Source of the DNA: Ziziphus jujuba
Taxonomy: Eukaryota > Streptophyta > Magnoliopsida > Rosales > Rhamnaceae
Direction: 5' to 3'
Length of the DNA stretch: 64,000 bases
NCBI RefSeq assembly: GCF_031755915.1
Contig: NC_083382.1
Coordinates: forward strand, 14,087,501-14,151,500
The position numbers and the translations under genes were made by a program. Below the pieces are notes generated by a model that was not told the DNA's origin, made no database searches, and worked only from the letters and a program-made list of their open reading frames with translations. Below, in pieces: positions 38,120 to 50,458 of the stretch (position 1 is its first letter; each line of letters starts with the position of its first letter).

Positions 38120-38740
38120 TGTTATGAAATCAGAGAATAAAACTAAAACACTTCTAGCACAAAAAACACTATGATTTATCGAGGTTCGGAAAATTGCCTA
38201 CGTCCCCGTTGCTCCTGTGAGAGCCTCTGTTTTTCTTATTGAGTTGTTGGTTTTTACAAGCCTAGTTTCAAAGCTATAATGGTAGAATCACAAAGATACC
38301 CAAAACCAACCTAAGTCCCTTTTTACACCCTCTCTCTTTGTGTTTCCCAACTCAATTCACTCAGAACCTCACAAAGAACAACAATGAAGAACACAAAAGA
38401 AGAGAACAACTTTCGGGAACTTTTTCTCACTCTCTACAACTCTCTAAGAAAAATAATAGCCTTCCTTTTTGAAGAAGAAGACCATCTATATATCAGGTGC
38501 TCTTTATCAAAACAGTGTAGCTTCACCTGGAATGCAATAATAATACCAATACACCTAGTAATCTAGTCCTTGAGTAAAATGGAAGCGCAATGATAGTCTT
38601 GCCCTTCATTAATGATGTGGCATTGAAGTGCGCCATTTTGTCCACAATCAGCTTCAATTTCATTCTTCTTTTACACTAACTTGTGTAAACAACCAGCAAA
38701 ACAAAACAAAACACCAGAATTTGAGGATTAATACTTCACA
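38120..38740 (-). repeat. Copia 2 3' LTR (complete)
   Basis: Begins TGTTATGAAATCAGAG and ends TAATACTTCACA on the plus strand. A purine tract (GGTGGAGATA on the minus strand) borders it on the inner side. Confidence 0.88.
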
Positions 38741-38951
38741 TATCTCCACCTAATCCTCAAATTCATATTTAACAAAAACTCATCACCATCCCAACAAACA
38801 ATCAACTATCACCAGATTAGCCAGCTCCAATTTGGAGCAGATTTTTGCAAGTATTGAACTTGCCAACAATAAGCACCTTTGTACCCATATCAGAAGGATT
38901 AAACTCAGTGGGAATTTTCTTCAACTTAAACACCTATTGAGCTATCATATC

Positions 38952-41900
38952 TCAAATAAAATGGTATTTAACCTGAATATGCTTAGACCTCTCATGAAAT
39001 ACTGGATTCTTGCAAAAATGAATGACACTTTGGCTGTCTGAATATAACACCACTTCTTTGTCAGGAGCTTTAAGCTCTACCAGCAAACCCTTAAGCCAAA
39101 TTGCTTCTTTTGCAGCCTCTGTTACTGCCATATACTCAGATTCAGTTGTTGATAAGGCCACTACAAGTTGCAGCTGAGACTTCCAACTTATACAATTCCC
39201 ATTCAAAGTATGAATATTGGCAGCTAAGCACCCCGAACTTTATCGGAGTTGATGCAGTACACCCTAAACTTTTTTTTCTAGCATTGTGCATCCTAAACTT
39301 CCTTTTCGCTTGCACCGTTGGTACTTTTGTTAAAACTGCTTAATGGAATGATCATGTGCTATGCACGTGCTAATTAAGCGAGGATAGATCAAGTAATTTC
39401 ACATATTTTTCTTCTTCTTCTTCTTCTTCTCCTTCGTCTTTTTCTTTTTATTCTTTCTTACAAAACTTGTTCCTCGTTGCACACAAACTCCAAATTCAAA
39501 CTGTAGATCTTTTTCTTCTTTTACGCTTACACAACCACAAGCAAAAAAGAGAAAAATGCTACCTTCCCAGTCTTTTTTTCACCTTCTCTTTCCTTTCCTT
39601 CGTGCTACCAAAACGCCCATATCGAGGCAATTTTTTTTTCTTTTTTTTTCCTTTATAATTTATATTTTATGATTATTAAAAAAAAATATGTTCTTTTATT
39701 TTTTGGTTGTATTCTTTGCCTCCCCAAGTGGGTAACTCCCATGGGTATGAGAAACATAGAGAGAGAGAGAGAGAGAGAGAGAGCATCGAGGTGTGCTTTG
39801 GAGATGGAAATCCCTATGTGATTGAGTGGGTTTCATGGGCAGAAAGCGAAATAATAAAGGATAAAAAATATGATTAACTGCAGTGATGAATAAGAAGATC
39901 AATTTTAGTGATACCCATGAGGACCTCTCTTCTGTATCAGATTGGAGTTTAGATTTGATGATGTTTGTGAAGAAGAAGAAGAAGAAGAAAAAGAGTATGT
40001 GAAAGTACCTGATCTACCCTCGTCTGATCATTCTGTTAAGCATTTTTTACGGAAGGACCAACGGTGCAAGCAAAAAAAAAGTTTGGGGTGCACAATGCCA
40101 GAGAAAAAAAGTTTAATGTGTACTGTGTCAACCCCGATAAAGTTCAGGGTGCTTAACTGCCAATATCCCTTCAACGTAAATACATAAGAAGATATAGACC
40201 TCCTTCTATCCCTATCACCAGCATAGTCAAAATCCAAATATCTATTTAGTTCAACTCCATTTTGATTCCCTTTATAAACCAATCCTTCCTTCATTGATTG
40301 CTTCAAATATCGTAAAAGCCATTTCATTGCCTCTCAATGATTTCTGCCTGGCTTAGCCATATATCTATTTAGGAAATTAATGGCATAAGCTAAATCTAGC
40401 ATTGTACAGATCATGATATACATCACAGATCCTACAGCATTTGAATATGGTACAGCTACCATATCTTCCTTCTCTTGCTCTGTAAATGGACAGTGATCAC
40501 TTGACAACTTGAAATGTCCATCAAGAGGAATATTAGCAGGTTTTGCACCTTCCATAGAGAATCTGGAAATCACTTTCTGTATATATGATGATTGTAGAAG
40601 CTTCATCTCATAATTAAACATGTTTCTCTCAATTGTAACTCCCAAAATTTTCTTGACTTATCCAAGATCTTTCATATCAAACTCAAACTTGAGTAATTTC
40701 TTCACAAAGTGTATAACTTTCTCATTCGGACCTGCCAGTAACATATCATGCACATATAATAAAAAGTACACAGCTTTTTCACTCATAGGATCTTTAAAAT
40801 ACAAACAACTATCAAAGTTGCTTCTCTCAAAACCAGCCTTCACCACAAAGGAATCAAACCTTTTATAATACTGTCTTGGTGATTGCTCCATATAATGATT
40901 TCTTAAGCAAACACACAAGCTCTCCACCTTTTTTCTTAACCTCAAAGCCTTCAAGCTGCCTCATGTATATGGTTTCTTCTAATTCTCCATGAAGAAATGC
41001 TATCTTAATGTCCAGCTGCTCTAACTCTCAATTAAATTGAGTTACCAAAGCCAATATGACTCTAATAGTTGTATACTTAACAACTGGAGAGAAAATCTCA
41101 TTGTAGTCTATGCCTTCCACTTGTGTGAACCTCTTAGCCACTAATCTGGCTTTGAATCTTATTGGATCAGACTTTGTCATGCCCTCCTTGACCTTGTAAA
41201 TCCATTTACAATCTACAAATTTCTGGTTTGATAGTGCTGGTACTAAGTCCCAAGTCTTATTTTTATGAAGAGACTCCATTTCTTTAACCATAGCTTCTTT
41301 CCATTGTATAGCTTGCTTTGATTTCATAGCTTCGAAGTAATTCCTTAGCTCATTATCCATGAGATCTTGAAATGCCACCAAAGCATAAGGCATGAAATCT
41401 GCATAGCTATATTCTCTATTTAGCTTAACTTGTCTCTTTGCTCTATCTCGGGTAAGTAAATATCCAGGTGAAGCTATATTCTTGTGTCTTGGACTTAGTG
41501 ACTGCTGTCTTGTTTGTTCATCTTCTGAATCTTCATCAGATTGGACAGGTGTATGCTTTTCTGGTTCAACAACAGCTTCAATTGATGACTTATCACTCAT
41601 ATTTTCATCCTCTTAACTCTCTACCTTAGGAATTAAGTCAAAACTCCTTGTTTCTAGCTTATTATTCACCTCATTACCTGCATTTTTAGTAACTTTGCAA
41701 GGCATAGAATTTTCATCAAGTATCACATCTCTACTTATAATAACTTTAAAACCATGATTTTCCTTATCCCAAAGTCTATAACCTTGAACACCTAAAGGAT
41801 AACCTTACATTTTATACTTCTAGGTTCTAATTTTCCTTTTCAGATTGATGGACATATGCAGCACAACCAAAAACTCTTAGCTTGCTGTAATCAGGTTTCC

Positions 41901-42781
41901 TCCTAAGCCACACATGCTTAGGAGATTTAAAATTTAAAACAGTAGATGGTGATAAATTTAGTAAATGCATAGCTGTCATAACAGCCTCACCCCAAAATAA
42001 TTTAGGCAATCCAGATGAAACAAGCATGCATCTCACTTTATCAAGGAAAATTCTATTCATTCTTTCAGCCACCCATGTGGTGTGTGCTTCACAGTTCTAT
42101 GTCTTAAAATTCCATGAGATTTACAAAATTCATCAAATTCCTTATTATAAAACTCAAGACCATTATCAGTTCTCAAGGCTTTAACAGGTTTATTAGTTTG
42201 ATTTTCAACAAGCAATTTCCATTCTTTAAACCAAGTAAATGCTTCATCTTTGGTTTTCAGCAAGTAAACCCAAACTTTTCTAGAAAAGTCATCAATTATT
42301 GACAAAAAATACCTATTACCACTTTGTGTTTGTACCTTGGTAGGGCCCCACAAATCAGCATACACATATTCTAACATAGGTTTAGCTCTACTTGTACTTA
42401 AGTTAAAGCTAAGCCTATGTTGTTTTCACAAAATTCTAGCTTGCTGATTATGTCCTTGCTAAAAACATCCTGTTTATTCAAGTAGTACATACCTTTCTCA
42501 CTAATGTGACCCAATCTATTATGCCACAAAATAGTTTTATCAATAGATGAACTAACAGAAGCATTACTAGAATTAGTCACTGTTTTACCAAGCAAAACAT
42601 ACAAACCATTCTTTTTCACACCTTTCATAACAACAAGAGAATCCTTAGTTACTTTCATAGTATCATTTTCAGTTTTACAAGAAAAACCAGATTCATCTAG
42701 CATACCAAGGGAAATTAAATTTCTCTTCAAATCAGGAACATGTCTCACAGAGGTAAGAGTCTTAGTAGTGCCATCAAACAT
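38952..42781 (-). pseudogene. Copia 2 pol remnant
   Basis: From right to left: pre-integrase (WHNRLGHIS near 42525), integrase core with ALRTDNG near 42170, and reverse transcriptase (VDCKWIYKVKEG near 41200). The catalytic block near 40745 reads YVHD instead of YVDD, replacing a metal-binding Asp. RNase H ([14 protein letters not shown] near 39115-39165) is split from the rest by the element at 39214-40166. The frame shifts near 42390, 42065, between 41600 and 41830, and near 41000, with several stops. The polymerase is inactive. Confidence 0.88.
39214..40166. mobile_element. Mutator-like non-autonomous element nested in Copia 2
   Basis: Terminal inverted repeats of about 130 bases begin ATATTGGCAG and share GCACCC-GAACTTTATCGG and GCTTGCACCGTTGGT blocks. 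The flanks CCATTCAAAGTA and CCCTTCAACGTA look like an aged target duplication of about 9-11 bases, the size made by Mutator transposases. The interior holds CTT and GA microsatellites (39418-39440 and about 39758-39782) and no transposase. It interrupts the RNase H region of Copia 2, whose reading frame resumes on the other side. Confidence 0.8.
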
Positions 42782-42841
42782 CTATAGTTGCACATTACCA
42801 ATGCCAACCACGTGACATGACAGATTGTTTCCTAAAAGGAC

Positions 42842-43764
42842 TTAACCACCATCGCACTTAGTATATGATTGAAAACAACTTAAATCAGGGCACATATGGA
42901 AAGAACTACCTGAATCTAAGACCCATTCAGAATTTTCTTTATTAGAAGACACAGCCAATACCTCTGCAGGCTCCAAATCATTAGAAGCTACTGCCAAATC
43001 ACCATTCTCTTGGACTTTATCTTTCTCATCTTTCTTTTTCTTAAAGCAATTTCTAATAAAATGACCCTCTCTTTTGCAGTAGTAACACCTCTTGCCTCTA
43101 GTTCTAGATTTTGATCTAGAATTCTCTCTAGACTTGCTCCTATGGTCACTTTGGCCCCAATTTCTAATGGTATTTCTACCTCTCACAGCAAGCCCTTCCC
43201 CTTTAGGCTCAGATTTCAATTCCAAGTCTTGGACTTAAATGCACTCACCATAATTTCTAAAGACAGAGAATCCCTGCCATATTTAATGGCATTCTTAACT
43301 TCTCTATATGTTTCAGGCAGAGAGTTTAACAATATAACAGCATGGTGTTCATCATCAAACACAACATTACAATTTGCAAGACTCAAAATTAAACGATTAA
43401 AAGAATCAAGATTAGCTTCCAAGTCCTTAGAGGTATCCATTTTGAAACCAAAAAATTGCTCAAGTAAAAGAATTTGGTCTGGCAGAGATCTCACCAAGTA
43501 AAGCTGTTCAAGCTTTTGTCACATCTAAGAAGTAGTTTTGACATTATCAACCTTCCTTAACATGTTATCGAAGAGATGGAGGATGATCGTGCTCATTGCA
43601 ATTTCATCAATCTCCAACTTCTTGTCTTCGGTGGCATCTGCTCCATATGAGCCATCAATTGCTTTCGTAACCTTCATTTGGACCAACACAACCCTCATCT
43701 TCTTGCCCCACAACAAGAAATCTCCCTTTCCATTGAAGACCTCAATCTCCAATTTCGTAGCCAT
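42842..43764 (-). pseudogene. Copia 2 gag and protease remnant
   Basis: The frame opens at about 43764 with MATKLEIEVFNGKGDFLLW, a Copia gag start. A stop lies near 43520 and the frame shifts near 43220. The zinc knuckle CYYCKREGHFIRNC is intact near 43045-43090. The protease core WVLDSGSSFHM is present near 42890-42925, and a stop at about 42842 ends the segment. Confidence 0.85.
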
Positions 43765-43851
43765 TCTTGAAATTGCCCGAAACCAAAGCTTTCACTAAGA
43801 TTCTTAAACAAAGAATCCCAAAAAATCACAAGCCTATAGCTCTAATACCAC

Positions 43852-44042
43852 TGTTATGAAATCAGAGAATAAAACTAAAACAATTCTAGCACAAAAGACG
43901 CCAAGATTTATTGAGGTTCGGCAAATTGCCTACGTCCACGTTGCTCCAGTGAGAGCCTTGGTTTTTCTTATTGAGTTGCTGATTTTTACAAGCCTAGTTT
44001 CAAAGCTATAATGGTGGAATGACAAAGATACCCAAAACCAAC
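43852..44042 (-). repeat. Copia 2 5' LTR (truncated)
   Basis: Matches the first 191 bases of 38120-38740 and then stops at CCAAAACCAAC, where CNL sequence begins. In element orientation, the outer, promoter-bearing U3 part is the part lost. Confidence 0.88.
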
Positions 44043-45387
44043 ATGCTGCCTGAACACTTGTTTAGTGCAAAACTGGAGAGATACTACATATCTTTTGGAG
44101 GTGACATTATGGAAATTAGTTCAAGGTGATTGCATCTCAACTTGAAATTATTCAATGTTGCAAGCATTCTATTAAAGGAGCGTGGTTTTCAAATGCTTTT
44201 GAAAAGGTCAGAAAATTTGCAAATAAGCAAATTTAATGGTTTGAAAAACCTTATTTGCGAATTAGATAAGGAGGGTGGTCTTTCACATTTAAAAGCTCTT
44301 GAAGTCGGTAATAATGATGAAAACCAATACATCATTGACTAATCATCAATGGAGCCCGATCATATTTCTGATCATAGTGTCTTACAAAATTGAGAGACAT
44401 TTAATTTTCATATGGTGAAAAACTTGGAAAAGATATGCCATGGGGAACTTAAAGCCGCAAAGTTACTTGCAAAATTAAGACAGGCCACAGTGCTTTCATG
44501 TGATTGATTGAAGAATTTGTTACCATTCTTCATTGCCAACAGGCTTCAGGAAATTGAAGTTTCCCTCTGCCCTAAGATGGAAGAGATAGTTACATTTGAA
44601 ATAGTATAGAACGTCATAAATTCTGAAGCCGTGGATAGCATATTTGAGTTTCCTAATCTTAAGATTTTGACACTTAACGATCTACCACAACTTACTCCAT
44701 TCCGCCCTGGGTGTGATACAAGTGGTACACCTGATCAAGTTCCCACACTTTTCAACCAAAAGGTACAAACATTTAACTCGTTAGATTTTCAAATTATTAG
44801 ATTTTGGGCATGGACTGTTTTCCAAATGCTCAAGAAATTACATTTGGAATTTTTTTCTTATATAAATACAAAATTATTTCATTTGTTTAAATGACTTTGG
44901 ATAATTAGAATAATTATTTTCTTAAGGGTGTGTTACCTAAAATTGTTTAGTTTCATTGATTAATTAATTAATTCATTCATATATATATATATATATATAT
45001 ATCTATAATTTGGTATAAAACTTGTTCACGTCCTCAACGTCGAATCATTTAACCCATTGTGGGCATCAGCATTTTATATCAAAACTGTAAGTATATATCA
45101 CTAAGTATTCCATATGAATTAATTAGCTCCAATATTTCATCCAAGAGTTTTAATTTTTTTTCCCCTCCTGCATATATATATATATATATATTGTTGCAAA
45201 ATAATATCATTTTTATTTAAATGACTTTGGATTTACAATACAATTTTCATATGTGTTACGTACGTAAAATTAATTGTTTAGTTTCATTAATAAATTAATA
45301 AATTTTACTAATCCTTCTATATGGAAAATAGCTCTAATATTTGTAATTAATTAATTTACAGGTTGCTCTTCCCAGCTTAGAAGTCTT
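44043..45387 (+). pseudogene. CNL pseudogene, LRR part with intron
   Basis: LRR coding sequence resumes after Copia 2 with MLPEHLFSAKLERYYISF. It continues through ERGFQMLLKRSENL and HGELKAAK to FNQK, where a GTACAAAC donor closes the exon at 44762. Stops lie at about 44340, 44390 and 44507. The intron 44763-45361 is homologous to the matching intron of the minus-strand paralogue. It contains TA tracts and an extra repeat of its GACTTTGGAT...GTTTAGTTTCATT block at about 45221. The next exon starts at 45362 (VALPSLEV) and is cut after 26 bases by Copia 3. Confidence 0.9.
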
Positions 45388-45741
45388 TGTTAATGGAGGT
45401 TGTGAGCTCTGCAATATTTTGCAGAAAGAACATTCGAGAAAGAGAGAGAGAGAATGAGAGGTTAGAGGAGAGAATTGTGTGAGCTCAGCTTGTATTACTT
45501 TTTCAATATTCAATATAACAGTATATATCATTTTCTTACATCATTCTCATGTAATGATTACAATTCTGTTTTTTTTTTTTTTTTAATAAAATTCTTCCAC
45601 TCACACTTTCATGCACGCATATTTCTTGTTTTACATACTCAATGACACCTGGCATATAAGCCAGCATGGATTCCACCTTGCAGCCTCACTTATCCACGTC
45701 AGCAGCTTTTTCCACTTCAGCATAGGGGTTATACTTCAACA
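45388..45741 (-). repeat. Copia 3 3' LTR
   Basis: Begins TGTTAATGGAGG and ends ATACTTCAACA. It contains a GA tract and a T run that differ in length from the partner LTR. Confidence 0.94.
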
Positions 45742-48700
45742 CTCCCTTGTAACCTCTGTGCTGAAACAACTCCTAGCTTCTCCCTCAAGTAATTAAACCG
45801 ATCCTTTGGTAAAGATTTAGTAAATATGTCTGCAATTTGTTCCTTAGAAACACAGTATGTCAAGTCTACAATCCCATATTGCAAAGCTTCTTTAATGAAG
45901 TGATACCTCCTGTCAATATGCTTGATTTTCTGATGAAAAACTGGATTCTTGGTAATGGCAATTGCTGAGGTATTATCACAATGCAGAGGAGTGGCTTCAG
46001 CTTGCATTTCACCAAAATCTTCAAGTACAAACCGAAGCCATATTGCTTATGCAGTTGCTTCAGATGCACTGATGTATTCTGCCTCAGCTGTAGAGAGTGC
46101 AACACAGTTTTGCTTAACTGAAGCCCACGACAACACCCCACTTCCAGAGCTGAAAGCATACCCTGATGTACTTCTCATGTCATCCACAGATCCACTCCAG
46201 TCACTGTCACAATATCCCACTAACACAGGCTGTTTTCCTTTGACATACTCCAAACCATAGTCTAAAGTCCCTTTAATATATCTTAGTACTCTTTTTGCTG
46301 TACCAAAATGTTTATTCGTAGGACAATGCATAAATCTTGCTAACAAACTTGCTGCAAACATAATATCTCATCTTGTAGCTGTAAGGTACAAAAGGCTCCC
46401 TACAATTTTTCGATACTGCACTTCATCTGCTGTCCCACTACCGTCATCCTTGCTAAGCTTGTCATTTGCAATGAGAGGTGTAAGGACTAGATTGCAAGTT
46501 GTAAGACCAAATTTGTTTAACAATGCAGAAGCATACTTTTTTTGATGCACAAAAATACTTAAGGTTGTTTGTATTACTCCCATACCAAGAAAGTGATGCA
46601 ATAAACCCAAATCTGTCATCTCATACTTTCTCATCATATCTTCCTTGAACCACTTGAGCATCTCTCTGTCATTTCCTGTATACACAATGTCATCAACATA
46701 AATAGTCACAATCAACAAGCCTGTTTCTCCCCTAGTCTTTGTATAAAGAGTTGCCTCACTTTGACTTTTTTGAAAACCACTCTCACAGAAATATGCATCA
46801 ATCTCACTGTACCAGGCTCGAGGAGCCTGTTTCAAACCATATAAAGCCTTGTGCAATTTATACACCTTATCCTCATTCCCTTCAACCACAAATCCTTCTG
46901 GTTGTTCTACATAAACCTCCTCTTGTAGCACACCATTTAAAAATGCTGACTTAACATCAAGTTGATATAATTTCCAGCTTTTGTGAGCTACTAAAGCAAT
47001 TAAGGTTCTAATGGTATCAAGCCTAGCAACCGGGACAAAAGTCTCATTAAAGTCCACACCTAGTTTCTGTGCATACCCCTTAACAACTAGTCTAGCCTTA
47101 TTCTTTTGAATTGAACCATCCAGATTGAGTTTAATCTTGTAAACCCATTTAACACCAATCACTGGTTTATCTTCTGGTCTTTTCACCAACTGCCAGGTTT
47201 TGTTTTCTCAATCATATCCAATTCCTCTGTCATGGCCTGAATCCAAGACTGATTTTGAGCTGCCTCTTCATAATTTTCAGGTTCAAAAAAGCAATTATTA
47301 CATTTTGCCAAGATATCAGTGAGACTTCTCCATTTTACTGGTGTATGATCAAAATTAGCCTGCACTTTATCAATTTCTGAGTGATTAGAACCCATACCTG
47401 AATTTCTTTGCATATTTGTCACACTGCTTCTACTGTTTGTAGCCTTTTCTAAACCAGAAACACCTCGGTTTGATTTTGCTGGTGTCTGCTGACTGTCTCC
47501 AGGCAATGGGTTCCTCCTTTAAGTCTCACAGCTATCAATAGTTGCAGCAATCACATTTTCACTATCATTGTTTGCATTTTCCTTCCAACCCAAGAACTTT
47601 CTTCATTAAAAACAACATCTCGAGACAAAAACAGCTTCTTAATTATAAGATCAAATACTTTATAGCCTTTCTCACAAGTTCCATATCCTACAAAGACTCC
47701 TTTTCTGCTTTTAGGATCCAATTTCTGCCTTGTTTTAGCTGGAACATGCACATAGCATAGGGAACAAAAAATTTTCAAGTGTGCAATGCCTAGTTTTCTT
47801 CCACTATAGGCTTCAAAAGGAGTTACTCCATCAAGAGCTTTGGTAGGGCATCTATTAAGCAAGTACAAAGCTGTGTGCACTGCTTCTCCCCATAGGTAAT
47901 ATGGCATCTGTTTGTCATGCAACATAGCTTTGGCCATTTCAACGACTACTCGATTCTTTCTTTTAACCACTTCATTCTATTATGGGGTGTATGGTACTGT
48001 CATTTGCCTTTGAATCCCCTCAAATTTACAAAAATTAACAAACTCACCAGATAAGAACTCTCCTCCTCTATCATTTCTCACACGCTTGATTTTAAAGCCA
48101 CTATAAAGCTCAACCATGGATTTAAATTTTTTAAAACAAATGAAAGCCTCGGATTTGTTTCTCAAAAAGTAAACCCAAACCATGCGTGTACAATCATCCA
48201 TAAGTAACATAAAATACCTATTTCCAGCAAAAGTTTCTGTCTGCATTGGGCCACACAAGTCGATGTGAACCAATTGCAGTGGCTGACTTGCTCTCCATGC
48301 TCTATTCTTTTGAAAAGCTTCTCGATGTTGCTTTCCAAACTGACACCCTTCACAAAGCTTCATAGTCTCTTCAAGCTTTGGTAATCCCAGAACCATATCT
48401 TTCTTCTTTAACTTCAGCAGTGCATTTAGATGTAGATGCCCCAACCTTTTATGCCAAGTTTCCACATTGAACTCAGTTTGAACCCTTAAAGCAAGCTGTT
48501 CACTCAAGGCCATAGTTAATGGATAACATCTGTTTGCTTTGGCTCTAACCTTCACAACCAGATTTTCAAACGTAGGTCCATCATACACATGACACATTCC
48601 TCCACCAAACATCAAATAGTAGCCGTGCTCATCCATTTGGCCAACACTCAACATATTTTCTTTCAATCCAGGTAGATACATTACCTCTTTAATATGCTTT

Positions 48701-48768
48701 TTGCCATTGTCAGTATCAATCACCAATGTGCCTTTTCCAGCTATGCTCTCTAATGTACCATTTGGCAT
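45742..48768 (-). pseudogene. Copia 3 pol remnant
   Basis: Integrase zinc region WHKRLGHLHLN...CEGCQFGKQ lies near 48350-48450 and the integrase core VRNDRGGEF near 48060-48085. Reverse transcriptase starts near 47189 and keeps [11 protein letters not shown] near 46690-46700. RNase H carries STAEAEYISASEA near 46050-46090. Two stops stand side by side at about 47977-47982 in the integrase. Further stops lie near 46366 and 46008, and the frame shifts near 48770, 47530 and 47190. Confidence 0.9.
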
Positions 48769-49955
48769 TTGAACTCTTCATACGAATTCCTTTTCACATC
48801 CACCAAGAGATCTATATTTCCTATCATGTGGTTACTGCATCCACTGTCTATATACCATTCACTGCCCTTACTTATCTTATCAAGTTCACTAGCTGCATAA
48901 AACATTTTAATTGTCAACTCCATTTGATTTGTGCAGTTTGCTTTTTGCACATTCTTCCCATTTAGACACTCTCTTGCCCAATGACCAAATCTGTCATAGC
49001 TATAGCACTTAGGTTTACCTTTGAATCTACACTCTCCAAAATGATATTTACCACATGTTCTACACTGTGGTTTTGAGTTTTCTGGGTTACCTCCAGTCTG
49101 CCATCTGTTTCCTCCGTGAACAGTATTCACAGAATGAGATTAGTTGCCATGGAATCTGTGCTGCATTCTCTGCTTCGGTTCCCACTTCTTCTCTCTTGGA
49201 GTCCAAGTTTTCTGGAATTTAGCTGCATTTGTGTGTATTGCTCCTCTGTTTTGTGGTTCAGAGATTGTAGCAGGATTATTCACAGATAAGGTAGAGAAGG
49301 CTTTCTCTGTGAAATCAGTGACTTGCAAGTCAAGTCTCTATTCTTGGCTCTTAAGAATTGCAACCACTTCTTGAAACTCTACTGATTCCAGATCCTTAGT
49401 ATTTTCTATTACCAAGCATATAGGCTCATAAGCTTTAGTTAAACTAATTAAAACCTTTTGAACCATCCTCTCATTGGATAAAACCTCTCCAAATGTTTTC
49501 ATCTGGTTTATCAACTCATTCAACCTAGTAAGATAGCTAGATAATGTCTCATCTTCTTTCATTTTAGTATACTCAAATTCCCTTCTTAGACTCTATAGTT
49601 TCATAGATCTCACCTGTTCACCACCATGAAATTCCTTGTACAGCAGCTCCCAAGCTTGTTTTGAGGTCTCTGCATTTACTATCCGTGGGAAGATCTGATC
49701 TGAAACAGCACCTTGGGTAATGCCCAAAGCCTTTGCATCCTTCATGTAAAACTCCATCATCTGTTCATCATCTTCCACTGCCAAGCTTCCCTCAGCTTCT
49801 GCAATTTTCCCCTTCAGCTTTTCATCAGGAATTGGAATTCTTTTATCCACGAATCTCCAGAGCCCATAGGATTTGAAAATGGTCACCATCTTGATTCTCC
49901 AGAATTCATAATTCTCTCCTGATAATATTGGTGCTCTCACTTCAGATCCCGCCAT
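48750..49955 (-). pseudogene. Copia 3 gag and protease remnant
   Basis: The ATG at 49955 opens MAGSEVRAPILSGENYEFW, a Copia gag (DUF4219/UBN2) start. One frame continues to 48750 but is interrupted by stops near 49593, 49338 and 49140. The zinc knuckle near 48965-49010 reads CYSYDRFGHWAREC, with Tyr where the second Cys belongs, so metal binding is probably lost. The protease core WYIDSGCSNHM follows near 48830-48865. Confidence 0.9.
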
Positions 49956-50102
49956 TGTTTATGCTGGTCCTTTCAGTACAAGAAACCAGAATTTTTTTTT
50001 TTTTTTTTTTGGGTTCAATCGAGCTTAGATGTTGCTCGAAATCATTCTCATCTCAGCTCACAGTGTTTACCTAGATTCAGATCCAACCTGGCTCTGATAC
50101 CA

Positions 50103-50458
50103 TGTTAATGGAGGTTGTGAGCTCTGCAATATTTTGCAGAAAGAACATTCAAGAAAGAGAGAGAGAGAGAATGAGAGGTTAGAGAAGAGAATTGTGTGAG
50201 CTCAGCTTGTATTACTTTTTCAATATTCAATATAACAGTATATATCATTTTCTTACATCATTCTCTTGTAATGATTACAATTCTATTTTTTTTTTTATTT
50301 TAATAAAATTCTTCCACTCACACTTTCATGCACGCATATTTCTTGTTTTACACACTCAGTGACACCTGGCATATAAGCCAGCATGGATTCCACCTTGCAG
50401 CCTCACTTATCCACGTCAGCAGCTTTTTCCACGTCAGCACAGGGGTTATACTTCAACA
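50103..50458 (-). repeat. Copia 3 5' LTR
   Basis: Partner of 45388-45741. The primer site adjoins its left edge and GTCTT follows its right edge. Confidence 0.94.

Larger units (their letters stand above)
38120..44042 (-). mobile_element. Ty1/Copia LTR retrotransposon 2, truncated, inside the CNL pseudogene
   Basis: A minus-strand Copia element with a full left LTR (38120-38740) and only the inner 191 bases of the right LTR (43852-44042). The primer-site region beside the right LTR reads GTGGTATTAGAGC on the minus strand, one change from the usual sequence. Domains from right to left are gag, zinc knuckle, protease, integrase, reverse transcriptase and RNase H. At 44042 the LTR is joined directly to CNL coding sequence. 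Outer LTR sequence and about 1 kb of CNL (late NB-ARC to early LRR) are missing, so no target duplication survives. A Mutator-like element (39214-40166) is nested in it. Confidence 0.92.
45388..50458 (-). mobile_element. Ty1/Copia LTR retrotransposon 3, full length, inside the CNL pseudogene
   Basis: Minus-strand element with LTRs of about 355 bases at 45388-45741 and 50103-50458. They differ at roughly ten positions plus small indels, so it is the youngest of the three by this measure. The target duplication GTCTT is perfect (45383-45387 and 50459-50463). The minus-strand primer site TGGTATCAGAGCCAG adjoins the right LTR. Gag, protease, integrase, reverse transcriptase and RNase H are all present but carry stops and three frameshifts. 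It split an LRR codon run of the CNL pseudogene: LPSLEV lies on one side and LELYK on the other. Confidence 0.95.

Noticed and set aside
39942..40187. Plus-strand open frame with a glutamate run
   Set aside because: It comes from a GAA repeat inside the Mutator-like insertion and runs through its inverted end. No independent support.
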